Positions 19,123 through 28,630 of a DNA stretch of 64,000 nt are shown one piece after another. Position 1 is the first letter of the stretch; every line of letters begins with the position of its first letter. Made by a program: the position numbers and the translations under genes. The stretch comes from Maribacter flavus (GTDB taxonomy: Bacteria > Bacteroidota > Bacteroidia > Flavobacteriales > Flavobacteriaceae), in the NCBI RefSeq assembly GCF_008386635.1, contig NZ_VUOE01000003.1:124001-188000 (forward strand), written 5' to 3'. The notes under the pieces are model-generated. The model ran no database searches. It saw only the letters and a program-made list of their open reading frames with translations, and was not told the origin of the DNA.

Positions 19123-19737
19123 TTAAAACAAGCCGTTTATTTCCGCATCGATTTTGTTAATTACTTTACCAAGATCCTCGGGTTTGTCCACGAAGTCAAT
19201 TTCGTCCACATCAATGATCAACAATTTACCTTTATCATAACCGTGGACCCACGCTTCATAGCGTTCGTTCAATCGGCTTAAATAATCAATCGAAATACTG
19301 TTTTCATAATCCCTGCCTCGTTTGTGTATCTGTTTTACCAAATTGGGTATGGAACTTCTAAGGTAAATAAGCAGTTCAGGGGGTTCCACCAAAGATTCCA
19401 TCAATTCAAACAGACTGGAATAATTTTTAAAGTCCCTATTGGTCATAAGGCCCATGGCATGAAGGTTGGGTGCAAAAATATGGGCATCCTCATAAATGGT
19501 ACGGTCCTGTATGACGTCCTTACCGGTTTCCCGGATCTGGACAATTTGTCTGTACCTGCTGTTTAGGAAATAGATTTGAAGGTTAAAGCTCCAACGTTCC
19601 ATTTGGGTGTAAAAATCATCGAGGTAGGGGTTGTCCACAACGTCCTCAAAATGCGCTTCCCACTTATAATGTTTGGCCAGTAATCTTGTCAATGTGGTTT
19701 TACCTGCTCCAATGTTTCCTGCTACGGCAATGTGCAT
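19123..19737 (-). CDS. Deoxynucleoside kinase
   Basis: A 204-residue kinase of the dNK / deoxyadenosine-deoxyguanosine kinase family, which phosphorylates deoxynucleosides in salvage. The P-loop GNIGAGKTT is at residues 7-15. The DRTIYED motif and the lid region HKRGRDYENSISIDYL are present. The exact nucleoside preference cannot be read. It matches the presence of a nucleoside transporter at 6310-7776. Confidence 0.92.
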   Translation of the reverse strand: MHIAVAGNIGAGKTTLTRLLAKHYKWEAHFEDVVDNPYLDDFYTQMERWSFNLQIYFLNSRYRQIVQIRETGKDVIQDRTIYEDAHIFAPNLHAMGLMTNRDFKNYSSLFELMESLVEPPELLIYLRSSIPNLVKQIHKRGRDYENSISIDYLSRLNERYEAWVHGYDKGKLLIIDVDEIDFVDKPEDLGKVINKIDAEINGLF

Positions 19738-19912
19738 TTGGTGTTATTTAACGGTTAGTTGTTCTGAAAAAGTTGTAGCGTACAATATACGAAGTATATT
19801 AACTTTCAAAAAAAATAGTAGTTGAAATGCCTACAATATTTTTGGAGTTTTCCATACCGGGAATTGGAATCATAAAAAGTATTTAAATCATTTTAAAAAG
19901 AAACTATTTTTA

Positions 19913-19920
19913 TACTTTTG
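19913..19920 (+). promoter_or_regulatory. Putative -7 box of the metK promoter
   Basis: TACTTTTG matches TAnnTTTG and lies about 10 bases before the first base of the SAM-II-like element, so transcription would start at the riboswitch itself. Confidence 0.5.
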
Positions 19921-19929
19921 CCCAGAACT

Positions 19930-19980
19930 AAGAGGAAGGATTTGACTGATTGCAACCTCGTTAAAAATGCTAAAGCAGTT
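19930..19980 (+). promoter_or_regulatory. SAM-II-type riboswitch upstream of metK
   Basis: The RNA matches the SAM-II fold by eye. Stem P1 is GAGG (19932-19935) with CCTC (19956-19959). The loop carries GATTTGACTGATTGCAA, close to the conserved SAM-II loop. The pseudoknot can pair GCA (19952-19954) with TGC (19968-19970) and CTG (19946-19948) with CAG (19976-19978). SAM-II elements bind S-adenosylmethionine and repress genes of its synthesis, so placement before metK makes sense. The gap to the preferred metK start is about 90 bases, longer than usual for this class, so how it acts is unclear. Confidence 0.75.
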
Positions 19981-20068
19981 TTGTGTCGGGAACGTTTCCG
20001 GCGCTCTCCTGAGAAACAATACCTCCTTTAGTCGGGCAACTTCCAAATCCTTTTTAAAAGAAAAAGAA

Positions 20069-21325
20069 ATGGCTTATTTATTTACATCGGAATCCGTTAG
20101 TGAAGGACATCCGGATAAAGTGGCAGATCAAATCAGTGATGCCCTGTTGGATCATTTTTTAGCTTTTGACCCAGAAAGTAAAGTGGCCTGTGAAACCTTG
20201 GTCACTACGGGTCAGGTAGTATTGGCTGGAGAAGTGAAAAGTCATACCTATTTGGACGTTCAGAATATTGCAAGGGAGGTCATCAATAAAATAGGATATA
20301 CCAAAGGCGAGTACCAATTTAGTGGCGATTCCTGTGGCGTGATTTCCTTGATTCACGAACAATCCCAAGACATCAATCAAGGTGTGGACAGAGGTTCCAA
20401 AGAGGAACAGGGAGCCGGGGATCAGGGGATGATGTTCGGTTATGCCACAAAGGAAACGAATAATTACATGCCTTTGGCCTTGGACATTTCCCATAAAATA
20501 TTGCACACCTTGGCAGAACTTCGTAGGGAAGGGAAGGAAATAAAATACTTAAGACCGGATGCCAAGGCACAGGTAACCATCGAGTACTCGGATGATAATG
20601 TACCGCAACGTATCGATACCATTGTGGTGTCCACCCAGCACGATGCCTTTGATTCCAACGATGAGGCTATGTTGGCGAAGATTAAATCGGACATCATATC
20701 CATCCTTATGCCTAAAGTGAAATCCCAATTGCCAGAGGAAATTCAGCAGTTGTTCGATGACCAGATTACCTATCATATCAATCCCACAGGAAAATTTGTT
20801 ATCGGTGGACCTCATGGGGATACCGGTTTGACCGGAAGAAAGATTATTGTGGATACCTATGGAGGCAAGGGAGCCCATGGTGGCGGAGCCTTTAGCGGTA
20901 AGGACCCCAGCAAGGTAGACCGCAGCGCGGCCTACGCGGCGCGTCATATAGCCAAAAATTTGGTTGCTGCCGGCGTCGCCGATGAAATTTTGGTTCAGGT
21001 AAGTTATGCCATTGGGGTAGTGGAACCTACGTCTATTTTTGTGGAAACGTATGGAACGTCCAATGTCAATTTGAGCGACGGTGAAATTGCTAGAAAAGTA
21101 AGGCAATTGTTCGATTTAAGACCTTTTGCGGTCGAGGAACGCCTAAAGCTCAGAAACCCCATTTATTTGGAAACCGCTGCCTACGGTCACATGGGCAAGG
21201 AATCCAAAAAAGTGGTCAAAGTTTTCGAATCCCCGTATAATGGTCGGGTTGAAATGGAAGTAGAATTGTTTACCTGGGAGAAATTGGATATGGTGCAGGA
21301 GGTTAAAGTCGCCTTTGGGCTATAA
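20069..21325 (+). CDS. metK: S-adenosylmethionine synthase
   Basis: Makes SAM from methionine and ATP. The 418-residue form starts [20 protein letters not shown], exactly the family N-terminus. Signature motifs [14 protein letters not shown] and [20 protein letters not shown] are present. The frame stays open back to an ATG at 19967, but that ATG lies inside the SAM-II pseudoknot and the extra 34 residues do not resemble MetK, so 20069 is chosen. A SAM-responsive leader before a SAM synthase gene is feedback control of the product on its own enzyme. Confidence 0.95.
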   Translation: MAYLFTSESVSEGHPDKVADQISDALLDHFLAFDPESKVACETLVTTGQVVLAGEVKSHTYLDVQNIAREVINKIGYTKGEYQFSGDSCGVISLIHEQSQDINQGVDRGSKEEQGAGDQGMMFGYATKETNNYMPLALDISHKILHTLAELRREGKEIKYLRPDAKAQVTIEYSDDNVPQRIDTIVVSTQHDAFDSNDEAMLAKIKSDIISILMPKVKSQLPEEIQQLFDDQITYHINPTGKFVIGGPHGDTGLTGRKIIVDTYGGKGAHGGGAFSGKDPSKVDRSAAYAARHIAKNLVAAGVADEILVQVSYAIGVVEPTSIFVETYGTSNVNLSDGEIARKVRQLFDLRPFAVEERLKLRNPIYLETAAYGHMGKESKKVVKVFESPYNGRVEMEVELFTWEKLDMVQEVKVAFGL

Positions 21326-21428
21326 CAAATTTTCAATACTATTTACATAAAGGAGCTATATATAGCTCCTTTTTATTTTCAGGAATAACCATTCTTTCCT
21401 AGCTTTAAGGACAATTAATTCAACCATA

Positions 21429-23369
21429 ATGAAATCTACCTTAAAGTATCTACTGACATTGTTCATTATTACTTCCTTTGCGTATTCCTGCAAAAGAACG
21501 AACCAAACTACGGAAACCGTTGAGGTTTCGGATACCTATGTAGCTGACAATTACACCAAAAAGGAGGTGGATATTGAAATGCGTGACGGTATAAAGTTGC
21601 ACACCACCATTTATTCCCCAAAGGATACTTCCATAGAATATCCTATCATTATGCAACGCACCCCCTATAGTTCCAGACCCTATGGTGAAGGTCAGTTCAA
21701 GGAAGCTATCGCACCCAATAAGCATATGATGAAGGAGGGTTATATCGTGGTATATCAAGACGTGCGGGGCAGGTGGTTGAGCGAGGGCCATTATGAAAAT
21801 ATGCGGGCCTATATTCCCAATAAGAAATCGGATCAAGACATAGATGAAAGTTCAGACACCTACGATACCATAGAATGGTTGGTGAACAACGTGGAAAACA
21901 ACAATGGCAGGGTAGGAATTTGGGGAATTTCCTATCCCGGCTTTTATTCCACCTATGCCACGGTGGATGCACACCCGGCTTTAAAGGCGGCTTCGCCCCA
22001 GGCGTGTATTGGCGATTTCTTTTTTGACGATTTCCACCACAACGGCGCCTATTTGTTGAGTTATTTTAGGGCGACGAGCGTTTTCGGGACGCCAAGGCCC
22101 AATGGGGATCAGCCCATTGATACGGCATGGTATGACCTTCCGGACCTGGGAACGGAAGACCAGTATCAGTTTTTCCTGGATGCAGGGCCCTTAAAAAATC
22201 TCGATCGATTTTTTGAGTACGAAACCGGAGATACCCCAAGGATGGCCATGGACGGCCAGACGGACGATTTCTTTTGGAACGAGTTAAAGGAGCATCCCAA
22301 TTACGATGAACTTTGGCAAAGCCGTGGACTTATCCAACACCTGAAGGACGTAAAAAGCCATGTAGCGACCATGATTGTTGGGGGTTGGTTCGATGCAGAG
22401 GATTTGTACGGTCCCTTGGAAACATATAAAAACATTGAAAAATATAATAAGGACAACTATAACACTATGGTATTTGGTCCTTGGGACCATGGTGGATGGG
22501 CCCGAAGCAGGGGTAAGAACATCGTTGGGAATTATTATTTTGGTGATGGTATTTCGGAATTTTTTCAGGAAAACATTGAGACAAAGTTTTTCCAACATTT
22601 TCTTAAAGGCGATGGAAGCAAGAACAGTGGACTCCCCGAAGCCTATGTATTCGATTCCGGTAGGAAGGAGTGGAAACAATACGACACCTGGCCACCTGCA
22701 GGGGCCCAGAAGCAGGAAATGTACCTGAGCGAAAACCAGGAATTAACCACGGAGAAGCAGGGTGAATCAGGCATAGAGTTCGTCAGTGATATTAAGAAAC
22801 CGGTACCCTATTCTGAGGATATTAAATCGGTTTTCACTCCTAGAAAATATATGACGGACGATCAGAGATTCGCCGCAAGAAGGTCGGACGTATTGGTTTT
22901 TGAGACCGATGTTTTAACAGAGGACCTTACCTTGGCAGGAGACATTATGGCGAATTTGAACGTGGCCACCACAGGAACGGCTGCGGATTGGATTGTCAAG
23001 GTTATCGATGTGCACCCTGCCGATGCCGAAAATCATGAGGAGATGCAGGACCATCTTAAAATGAGCAACTACCATTTGATGGTGCGTAGTGAGGTATTAA
23101 GGGGAAGGTTTCGGAACAGTTTCTCAGACCCGGAACCCTTTGTGCCCAATGAAAAAACGGCTGTAAATATTAAGCTTCAGGATGTATTCCATACAATCAA
23201 AAAGGGACACAAATTACAGATTCAGGTGCAGAGTACCTGGTTTCCTTTGATAGATTTAAACCCCCAAACGTATGTGGAAAATATTTTTAAGGCGGATGAA
23301 ACCGACTTTAAGACCCAGACCCATACAGTTTTCACGGATTCCAAGATTGAGTTTACGGTATTACCGTAA
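21429..23369 (+). CDS. CocE/NonD-family hydrolase, lipoprotein
   Basis: A 646-residue secreted serine hydrolase of the X-Pro dipeptidyl-peptidase S15 / cocaine esterase / alpha-amino acid ester hydrolase group. The lipobox SFAYSC gives a lipidated Cys21. The alpha/beta hydrolase domain has nucleophile Ser168 in GISYPGFYS, a likely Asp in GGWFDAED and His in FGPWDHGGW. The C-terminal beta domain (from about residue 480) is the jelly-roll seen in CocE. The substrate is an acyl ester or peptide of unknown identity. It is not part of the methionine pathway despite lying between metK and metY, and it has its own terminator. Confidence 0.88.
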   Translation: MKSTLKYLLTLFIITSFAYSCKRTNQTTETVEVSDTYVADNYTKKEVDIEMRDGIKLHTTIYSPKDTSIEYPIIMQRTPYSSRPYGEGQFKEAIAPNKHMMKEGYIVVYQDVRGRWLSEGHYENMRAYIPNKKSDQDIDESSDTYDTIEWLVNNVENNNGRVGIWGISYPGFYSTYATVDAHPALKAASPQACIGDFFFDDFHHNGAYLLSYFRATSVFGTPRPNGDQPIDTAWYDLPDLGTEDQYQFFLDAGPLKNLDRFFEYETGDTPRMAMDGQTDDFFWNELKEHPNYDELWQSRGLIQHLKDVKSHVATMIVGGWFDAEDLYGPLETYKNIEKYNKDNYNTMVFGPWDHGGWARSRGKNIVGNYYFGDGISEFFQENIETKFFQHFLKGDGSKNSGLPEAYVFDSGRKEWKQYDTWPPAGAQKQEMYLSENQELTTEKQGESGIEFVSDIKKPVPYSEDIKSVFTPRKYMTDDQRFAARRSDVLVFETDVLTEDLTLAGDIMANLNVATTGTAADWIVKVIDVHPADAENHEEMQDHLKMSNYHLMVRSEVLRGRFRNSFSDPEPFVPNEKTAVNIKLQDVFHTIKKGHKLQIQVQSTWFPLIDLNPQTYVENIFKADETDFKTQTHTVFTDSKIEFTVLP

Positions 23370-23409
23370 GTATTTCAATCACTCCGACCCGATACTTCGT
23401 ATCGCGCTA

Positions 23410-23437
23410 CCTCCCTTTTCTAAAGGGAGGAGCTTTT
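23410..23437 (+). terminator. Hairpin after the CocE-type gene
   Basis: Nine-base stem CCTCCCTTT / AAAGGGAGG with a 3-base loop, followed by AGCTTTTTAAG. It also resembles the G/C-rich intergenic repeats, so terminator function is likely but not certain. Confidence 0.6.
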
Positions 23438-23536
23438 TAAGTTTTGCCGTAAAAGGGAAAGAGGTTTAAACCTATCGTTTCACTAGGGTTTTGTTAAATT
23501 TTTAGGTTTGATTAGGATTTTAAAAGTTCCTGCCCT

Positions 23537-23544
23537 TATATTTG
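23537..23544 (+). promoter_or_regulatory. Putative -7 box of the metY transcript
   Basis: TATATTTG matches TAnnTTTG, 30 bases before the SAM-I aptamer. A TTTG lies upstream at 23507-23510, but the 26-base gap is longer than ideal. Confidence 0.45.
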
Positions 23545-23573
23545 CCCCGTTAAGTTCAAACACGTATTGAATA

Positions 23574-23685
23574 GTTATCAAGAAAGGTGGAGGGATTGGA
23601 CCCTTTGAAGCCTTAGCAACCCTTGTTCACCCGATTTTCGGAAACAAGAAGGTGCTACATTCTACCCCGTTTGGGGAAGGATAAC
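23574..23685 (+). promoter_or_regulatory. SAM-I (S-box) riboswitch upstream of metY
   Basis: The conserved S-box blocks are all present. P1 is GTTATC (23574-23579) with GATAAC (23680-23685). AAGAAAGGTGGAGGGA, TTGAAGCCTTAGCAACC and AAGGTGCTACATTCTACC follow in order. It binds SAM. About 145 bases separate it from metY and contain a hairpin (CGAACC / GGTTCG, 23735-23758) with a T-rich tail about 8 bases later, which could be the off-switch. It should control metY and the genes behind it. Confidence 0.95.
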
Positions 23686-23829
23686 AGTCATCGAAATTTC
23701 TTCGATTCACTTTCTTATAACTTTTTGATTTTATCGAACCGTATTGTCGGCAGGTTCGGGTTTGGCTTTTTTAATCAATTTATGATGTCCGCGATCAATC
23801 AAGGACTTAACTATTAAAAAACAAAAATC

Positions 23830-25110
23830 ATGAGCAATCAAAAATTAGCAACGAATGCACTTCATGCCGGGCATGACACTACACAATCCGCAGGTACTAG
23901 GGCCGTACCAATTTATCAAACGTCATCCTACGTATTCAATAATACGGAGCATGCCGCGAATCTATTTTCCTTGGCCGAACTGGGTTTTATCTATACCCGA
24001 TTGAACAACCCTACCAACCAGATTCTTCAGGACCGTTTGGCCGCTGTGGAAGGTGGAGTTGGTGCGGTGGTATTCGCATCTGGAACGGCCGCCATTTCTA
24101 CGGGGTTGTTGACACTGTTAAAGGCCGGGGACCATATTGTAGCCTCCAGCAGTTTATATGGGGGTACGTTCAACCTGTTGAATGTGACGCTCCCAAGAAT
24201 GGGAATCCATACTACCTTTGTAGATGCGTCAAAACCGGAAAATTTTGGGAAGGCCGTAAAGGAAAATACCAGGGCTATCTTTGTGGAGTCTCTCGGAAAT
24301 CCTAAACTGGACGTCCTGGATTTAAAGGCCATATCCAAAGAAGCCAAAGCAGCGGGCGTTCCGTTCATTGTGGATAATACGGTAGCTACTCCGGCATTAT
24401 TGAACCCTATTGAACATGGCGCCAATTTGGTTATCCATTCTTTGACAAAATATATTGGGGGTCAGGGTACGTCTTTGGGCGGTGCCATTATTGATGCGGG
24501 TACTTTCGACTGGGCCAATGGAAAATTCCCGGAATTTACCGAACCTTCCGCAGGGTATCACGGTTTGGTATATCATGAAGCCTTGGGAGCTGCAGCCTTT
24601 ACCTTTAAACTGATTTTGGAAGGTCTTAGGGATTTTGGCGGTGCTTTGAGTCCGTTCAATGCCTTTCAAATTATACAGGGATTGGAAACCTTACCCGTGC
24701 GTATCAAGCAACATAGTGCGAATGCCTTAGAGCTTGCAGAATGGCTGCAAAGCAGGGACGAGGTCGCTTGGGTAAAATATCCCGGATTAAAGGGCGACGA
24801 TTATTATGATTTGGCACTGGAATACCTGCCCAAAGGGCAAAGCGGCTTGGTAACCTTTGGGGTTAAAGGAGGATTTGAAGCGGCCAAAAACGTGACCGAT
24901 GCTACCAAAATATTTTCGCTTTTGGCAAATATTGGCGATACAAAATCCCTTATCATCCATCCGGCGAGTACCACACATCAGCAGTTGACGCAAGAACAGC
25001 AACTGGGTGCGGGCGTGAGTCAGGATTTGATCCGACTTTCCGTTGGCCTAGAGGATATAGATGATTTAAAGGCCGATTTGGAACAGGCCTTTGCCGCAGC
25101 GAATATCTAG
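23830..25110 (+). CDS. metY: O-acetylhomoserine aminocarboxypropyltransferase (sulfhydrylase)
   Basis: A 426-residue Cys/Met-metabolism PLP enzyme that makes homocysteine directly from O-acetylhomoserine and sulfide. The long form (over 420 residues), TRAVPIYQTSSYVFNNTEHAANLF, and the PLP-lysine region HSLTKYIGGQGTSLGG mark MetY and not a cystathionine synthase. It sits behind a SAM-I riboswitch and just before the MetX fusion that makes its substrate. The cys operon at 43.7 kb would supply the sulfide. Confidence 0.95.
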   Translation: MSNQKLATNALHAGHDTTQSAGTRAVPIYQTSSYVFNNTEHAANLFSLAELGFIYTRLNNPTNQILQDRLAAVEGGVGAVVFASGTAAISTGLLTLLKAGDHIVASSSLYGGTFNLLNVTLPRMGIHTTFVDASKPENFGKAVKENTRAIFVESLGNPKLDVLDLKAISKEAKAAGVPFIVDNTVATPALLNPIEHGANLVIHSLTKYIGGQGTSLGGAIIDAGTFDWANGKFPEFTEPSAGYHGLVYHEALGAAAFTFKLILEGLRDFGGALSPFNAFQIIQGLETLPVRIKQHSANALELAEWLQSRDEVAWVKYPGLKGDDYYDLALEYLPKGQSGLVTFGVKGGFEAAKNVTDATKIFSLLANIGDTKSLIIHPASTTHQQLTQEQQLGAGVSQDLIRLSVGLEDIDDLKADLEQAFAAANI

Positions 25111-25171
25111 CGGTAAAAGAAACGAGTCAATACACGGCAAAACGCTGATAAATAGATAATTTTGGCATCCT

Positions 25172-28100
25172 ATGCTACATCATTTACATATAAAGGAATA
25201 TACCACGCTTTCAGGAGTGACCCAGGATATAGAACTGTCCTATGAACTGTTTGGGGCCAAGCTCCATACGGCTCCCATAATTTTGGTGAACCATGCCCTC
25301 ACGGGTAATTCCAACGTTACGGGAGAAAATGGGTGGTGGTCCGCGTTGATTGGGGAAGGAAAATGCATCGATACGAAAAAGTATACCATTCTTTGTTTTA
25401 ACATCCCCGGAAACGGATACGATAAGTTTGTCATTGAAAATTATAAGGATTTTGTGGCCGGGGATATGGCCCGCATTTTCTTATTGGGGCTGGAAAAACT
25501 GAACATTAAAAAGCTTTTTGCCATCATCGGGGGTTCTTTGGGAGGTGGTATCGCTTGGGAAATGGCGGCCATTAATTCGAATTTGACGGAGCACCTGGTT
25601 CCAGTGGCGTCCGACTGGAAATCGACCGATTGGCTCATCGCCAATTGTCAGATCCAGGAACAGTTTCTGGTAAATTCCAAACAGCCCGTACACGACGCCC
25701 GCATGCACGCCATGTTGTGCTATCGTACCCCCGAGTCCTTCAAGGAGCGGTTTAAACGTAGTACGAACGAGGAGCTTCAGGTGTTCAATGTGGAAAGCTG
25801 GCTGATGCACCACGGGGAAAAGTTACAGGAACGCTTTCAATTATCGGCCTATAAGCTGATGAACCAATTGTTGAAGACCATCGATGTGACCCGAAACGGG
25901 GAGGAGAACTTCATCAAACTTCAAAATAGTGCTACCAACATCCATATCATTGGAGTGGATTCCGACCTGTTTTTTACGGCGAAGGAGAACAAGGATACCT
26001 TTAAACAGTTGGCCCAGGCCAATAGTAACGTAACCTATGGAGAGGTACAATCGCTCCATGGTCATGATGCCTTTCTGATCGAGTTCGAGCAAATGGAAAA
26101 ACTGCTCAGTTCCATTTTCAATACCAACGGAAAATCGGGAAAGGTAAAAGTCTTGAAATTTGGGGGCAAGTCCTTGAGCAACGGAGAGGGATTGGAACGC
26201 GTGTTGGACGTCATCGTTTCCAAAGTGAAGTCAGGCGAGAATATTGCCGTGGTGTTATCCGCACGTGAAAAAGCGACCGATCAATTGGAAAGTCTGTTGG
26301 ATAAGGCCGCCAAGGGAAAACCGTACAAGGAAGATTTCGAGGCACTGGAAAATTACCAACAGCATACGTACGGCAATGTAAACCTTTCCAAGGAGTTCAA
26401 GAGCTTGGCCAAGTTGTTCGAAGGGGTTTCCTTATTGGGCGATTATAGTGCCAAAATCAAGGATGAGGTTTTGGCGCATGGGGAGTTGATTTCGGCTAAA
26501 TTGGTGACCAAACTGTTGATTGGTAAAGGCATCAATGCCCGATTTTTGGATTCACGGGAACTCATTACCACCGATGCCACTTTTGGGGATGCCAAGGTGC
26601 TGGAGCATGTTTCCAAGGAAAAGGTGTTGTTGAAGTTTGCGGAATTGCCCCACGATGCCGTTCCCATCATTACGGGGTTTATTGCCGCTACCGAGGAGGG
26701 GGAAACCACTACTTTGGGAAGGAACGGCAGTAATTATAGTGCCGCACTTTTGGCCAATTTCTTGGATGCCGAAGAGTTGCAAAATTATACGCATGTCGAT
26801 GGAATTTTTACCGCCAATCCGGATTATGTGAAGGAGGCCAAGCGAATCAGCAACTTGAGTTATGCAGAGGCGAACGAGATGGCCAACTTTGGAGCCACGA
26901 TTTTGCATGCTAAGACGATTATTCCGTTGATTGAAAAGAACATTCCGTTGCGGATCCTAAATACCTATAACGACGATAACGAAGGCACTTTGATCAGTGC
27001 CAAGGCCAGCAAGGAAGGTATCCGCTCCATTTCGGTCATTGAGGATGTGGCCTTGATCAACCTGGAAGGGCGCGGTTTGTTGGGGAAAGTGGGTATCGAT
27101 GCCCGTATCTTCAAGACTTTGGAGGCCATCAACATCAGTGTAAGCATTATTTCCCAGGGTTCTTCGGAGCGGGGAATCGGTTTGGTGGTGAAGCGCGACA
27201 AGGCGGAACGCGCCAAGCGAGCCTTGGAGAACGAGTTTTCGAGCGATTTCCAGAGTCAGGACATCAATATGATCAAGGTGGTAGCCGACGTATCGGTCAT
27301 TTCCGTGGTAGGTCAGGATCTGAGCACCTTCCATAAACCTTTCAATGCCCTTATCAAAAACCAGATCGTACCGCTGTTGTTCAACAATACGGTATCGGGC
27401 AAAAACGTGAGTTTGGTGGTGCGGAAATCGGACTTGACCAAGGCAGTAAACGTGATGCATGGGCAGATTTTCGGGGTGAGCAAAAAGGTAAATCTGGCGG
27501 TTTTCGGTCACGGAAACGTTGGAGGAACACTGATCGACCAGATCTTGAAATCGGCCAAAAATATCGAGGCCCGAAAAGGTATCGATTTGAGAGTCTTCGC
27601 CATTGCCAATTCAAGAAAGGTATTGTTGGACGCTAACGGGGTAACAGGTCGATGGAAGACCAACATCCAAAGCAAGGGAAAATCCTATGAGGTCAAGGAT
27701 GTCATCGAGTTTGCCAAAAGCAATCATCTGGAAAACCTGATCGTCATCGACAACACCGCTAGTCGGGATTTTGTGGCCCATTATTTCGATTTTGTGGAGA
27801 ACGGCTTCGATGTTGTTTCCTCCAATAAAATTGCCAATACCCTTGGATTCGATTACTATCAATTATTACGTGAAGAGCTGGACAAACACCAAAAGCAATA
27901 CCTGTACGAGACCAATGTAGGTGCTGGCTTGCCGCTGATTGACACCATAAAATTATTGCATTTGTCGGGCGAAAATATCACCCGTATCAAAGGCGTATTT
28001 TCAGGGTCCTTGAGTTATATTTTCAATACCTTTTCCGAGGTGGATGCCCCATTTTCCTCCATTATAAAGGATGCCAAACTAAAAGGCTTTACGGAACCTG

Positions 28101-28558
28101 ACCCTCGGGAAGACCTTTCCGGGAACGATGTGGGCCGAAAGCTGTTGATTCTGGCAAGGGAACTGGATCTGAGCAACGAATTTACTGATATCAACATTGA
28201 AAATCTGATTCCCTCCACCTTGGAAAAAGGAGAGGTGGATTTCTTTATGGAACATATGGAGGTGTTGGACGATTCCTTCAACGAAATCAAGAGGAACCAA
28301 AAACCGAACCATGTATTGCGCTATGTGGGCGACCTGCATGGGGACTTGCAAAAGGAAAAAGGTATTTTGGATGTGAAACTGGTTTCCGTACCCAAAGAAA
28401 GTGCCTTGGGGCAGGTAAAAGGGTCTGACTCCATCATCGAAATTTATACCGAGTCTTACGGTGAAAACCCTTTGGTCATCCAAGGTGCCGGTGCGGGTGC
28501 CGCGGTGACCGCCCGTGGGGTATTTGGGGATATATTAAGGATTGCGGAGAAAAGTTGA
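25172..28558 (+). CDS. Trifunctional fusion: homoserine O-acetyltransferase-like, aspartokinase, homoserine dehydrogenase
   Basis: A 1128-residue protein with three enzyme parts. Residues 1 to about 320 are a MetX-type alpha/beta hydrolase with NHALTGNS, nucleophile Ser122 (GGSLGGG), Asp265 (VDSDLFF) and His298 (LHGHDAF). Residues about 324-600 are aspartokinase (KVLKFGGKSLSNGEG), followed by two ACT-type domains to about 765. Residues about 770-1128 are homoserine dehydrogenase (VFGHGNVGG, then SSNKIANT and EPDPREDLSGNDVGRK). It covers the first and third steps from aspartate to homoserine and then acetylation, the committed step to methionine. The aspartate-semialdehyde dehydrogenase step is absent. 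The Lys in KFGGKS replaces the usual Thr/Ser. It should be co-regulated with metY by the riboswitch. Confidence 0.9.
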   Translation: MLHHLHIKEYTTLSGVTQDIELSYELFGAKLHTAPIILVNHALTGNSNVTGENGWWSALIGEGKCIDTKKYTILCFNIPGNGYDKFVIENYKDFVAGDMARIFLLGLEKLNIKKLFAIIGGSLGGGIAWEMAAINSNLTEHLVPVASDWKSTDWLIANCQIQEQFLVNSKQPVHDARMHAMLCYRTPESFKERFKRSTNEELQVFNVESWLMHHGEKLQERFQLSAYKLMNQLLKTIDVTRNGEENFIKLQNSATNIHIIGVDSDLFFTAKENKDTFKQLAQANSNVTYGEVQSLHGHDAFLIEFEQMEKLLSSIFNTNGKSGKVKVLKFGGKSLSNGEGLERVLDVIVSKVKSGENIAVVLSAREKATDQLESLLDKAAKGKPYKEDFEALENYQQHTYGNVNLSKEFKSLAKLFEGVSLLGDYSAKIKDEVLAHGELISAKLVTKLLIGKGINARFLDSRELITTDATFGDAKVLEHVSKEKVLLKFAELPHDAVPIITGFIAATEEGETTTLGRNGSNYSAALLANFLDAEELQNYTHVDGIFTANPDYVKEAKRISNLSYAEANEMANFGATILHAKTIIPLIEKNIPLRILNTYNDDNEGTLISAKASKEGIRSISVIEDVALINLEGRGLLGKVGIDARIFKTLEAINISVSIISQGSSERGIGLVVKRDKAERAKRALENEFSSDFQSQDINMIKVVADVSVISVVGQDLSTFHKPFNALIKNQIVPLLFNNTVSGKNVSLVVRKSDLTKAVNVMHGQIFGVSKKVNLAVFGHGNVGGTLIDQILKSAKNIEARKGIDLRVFAIANSRKVLLDANGVTGRWKTNIQSKGKSYEVKDVIEFAKSNHLENLIVIDNTASRDFVAHYFDFVENGFDVVSSNKIANTLGFDYYQLLREELDKHQKQYLYETNVGAGLPLIDTIKLLHLSGENITRIKGVFSGSLSYIFNTFSEVDAPFSSIIKDAKLKGFTEPDPREDLSGNDVGRKLLILARELDLSNEFTDINIENLIPSTLEKGEVDFFMEHMEVLDDSFNEIKRNQKPNHVLRYVGDLHGDLQKEKGILDVKLVSVPKESALGQVKGSDSIIEIYTESYGENPLVIQGAGAGAAVTARGVFGDILRIAEKS

Positions 28559-28573
28559 CTTTTAAGAAGAAAA

Positions 28574-28622
28574 GAGAAAAGAGAAAAGAGAAAAGAGAAA
28601 AGAGAAAAGTGAAAAGTGAAAA
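28574..28622 (+). repeat. 7-bp purine tandem repeat
   Basis: Five copies of GAGAAAA followed by two of GTGAAAA, then GTG and seven T. It is the first half of a composite array between the fusion gene and metZ. Confidence 0.95.
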
Positions 28623-28630
28623 GTGTTTTT

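Noticed and set aside
19967..20068. Longer MetK start at the ATG at 19967
   Set aside because: The ATG lies in the SAM-II pseudoknot and the extra residues are not MetK-like.
20549..21106. Open frame antisense to metK (185 codons)
   Set aside because: Shadow of metK codon structure; composition is not protein-like.
23623..23817. Small ORF between the CocE-type gene and metY
   Set aside because: It overlaps the SAM-I riboswitch and its linker, so it is RNA sequence read as protein.
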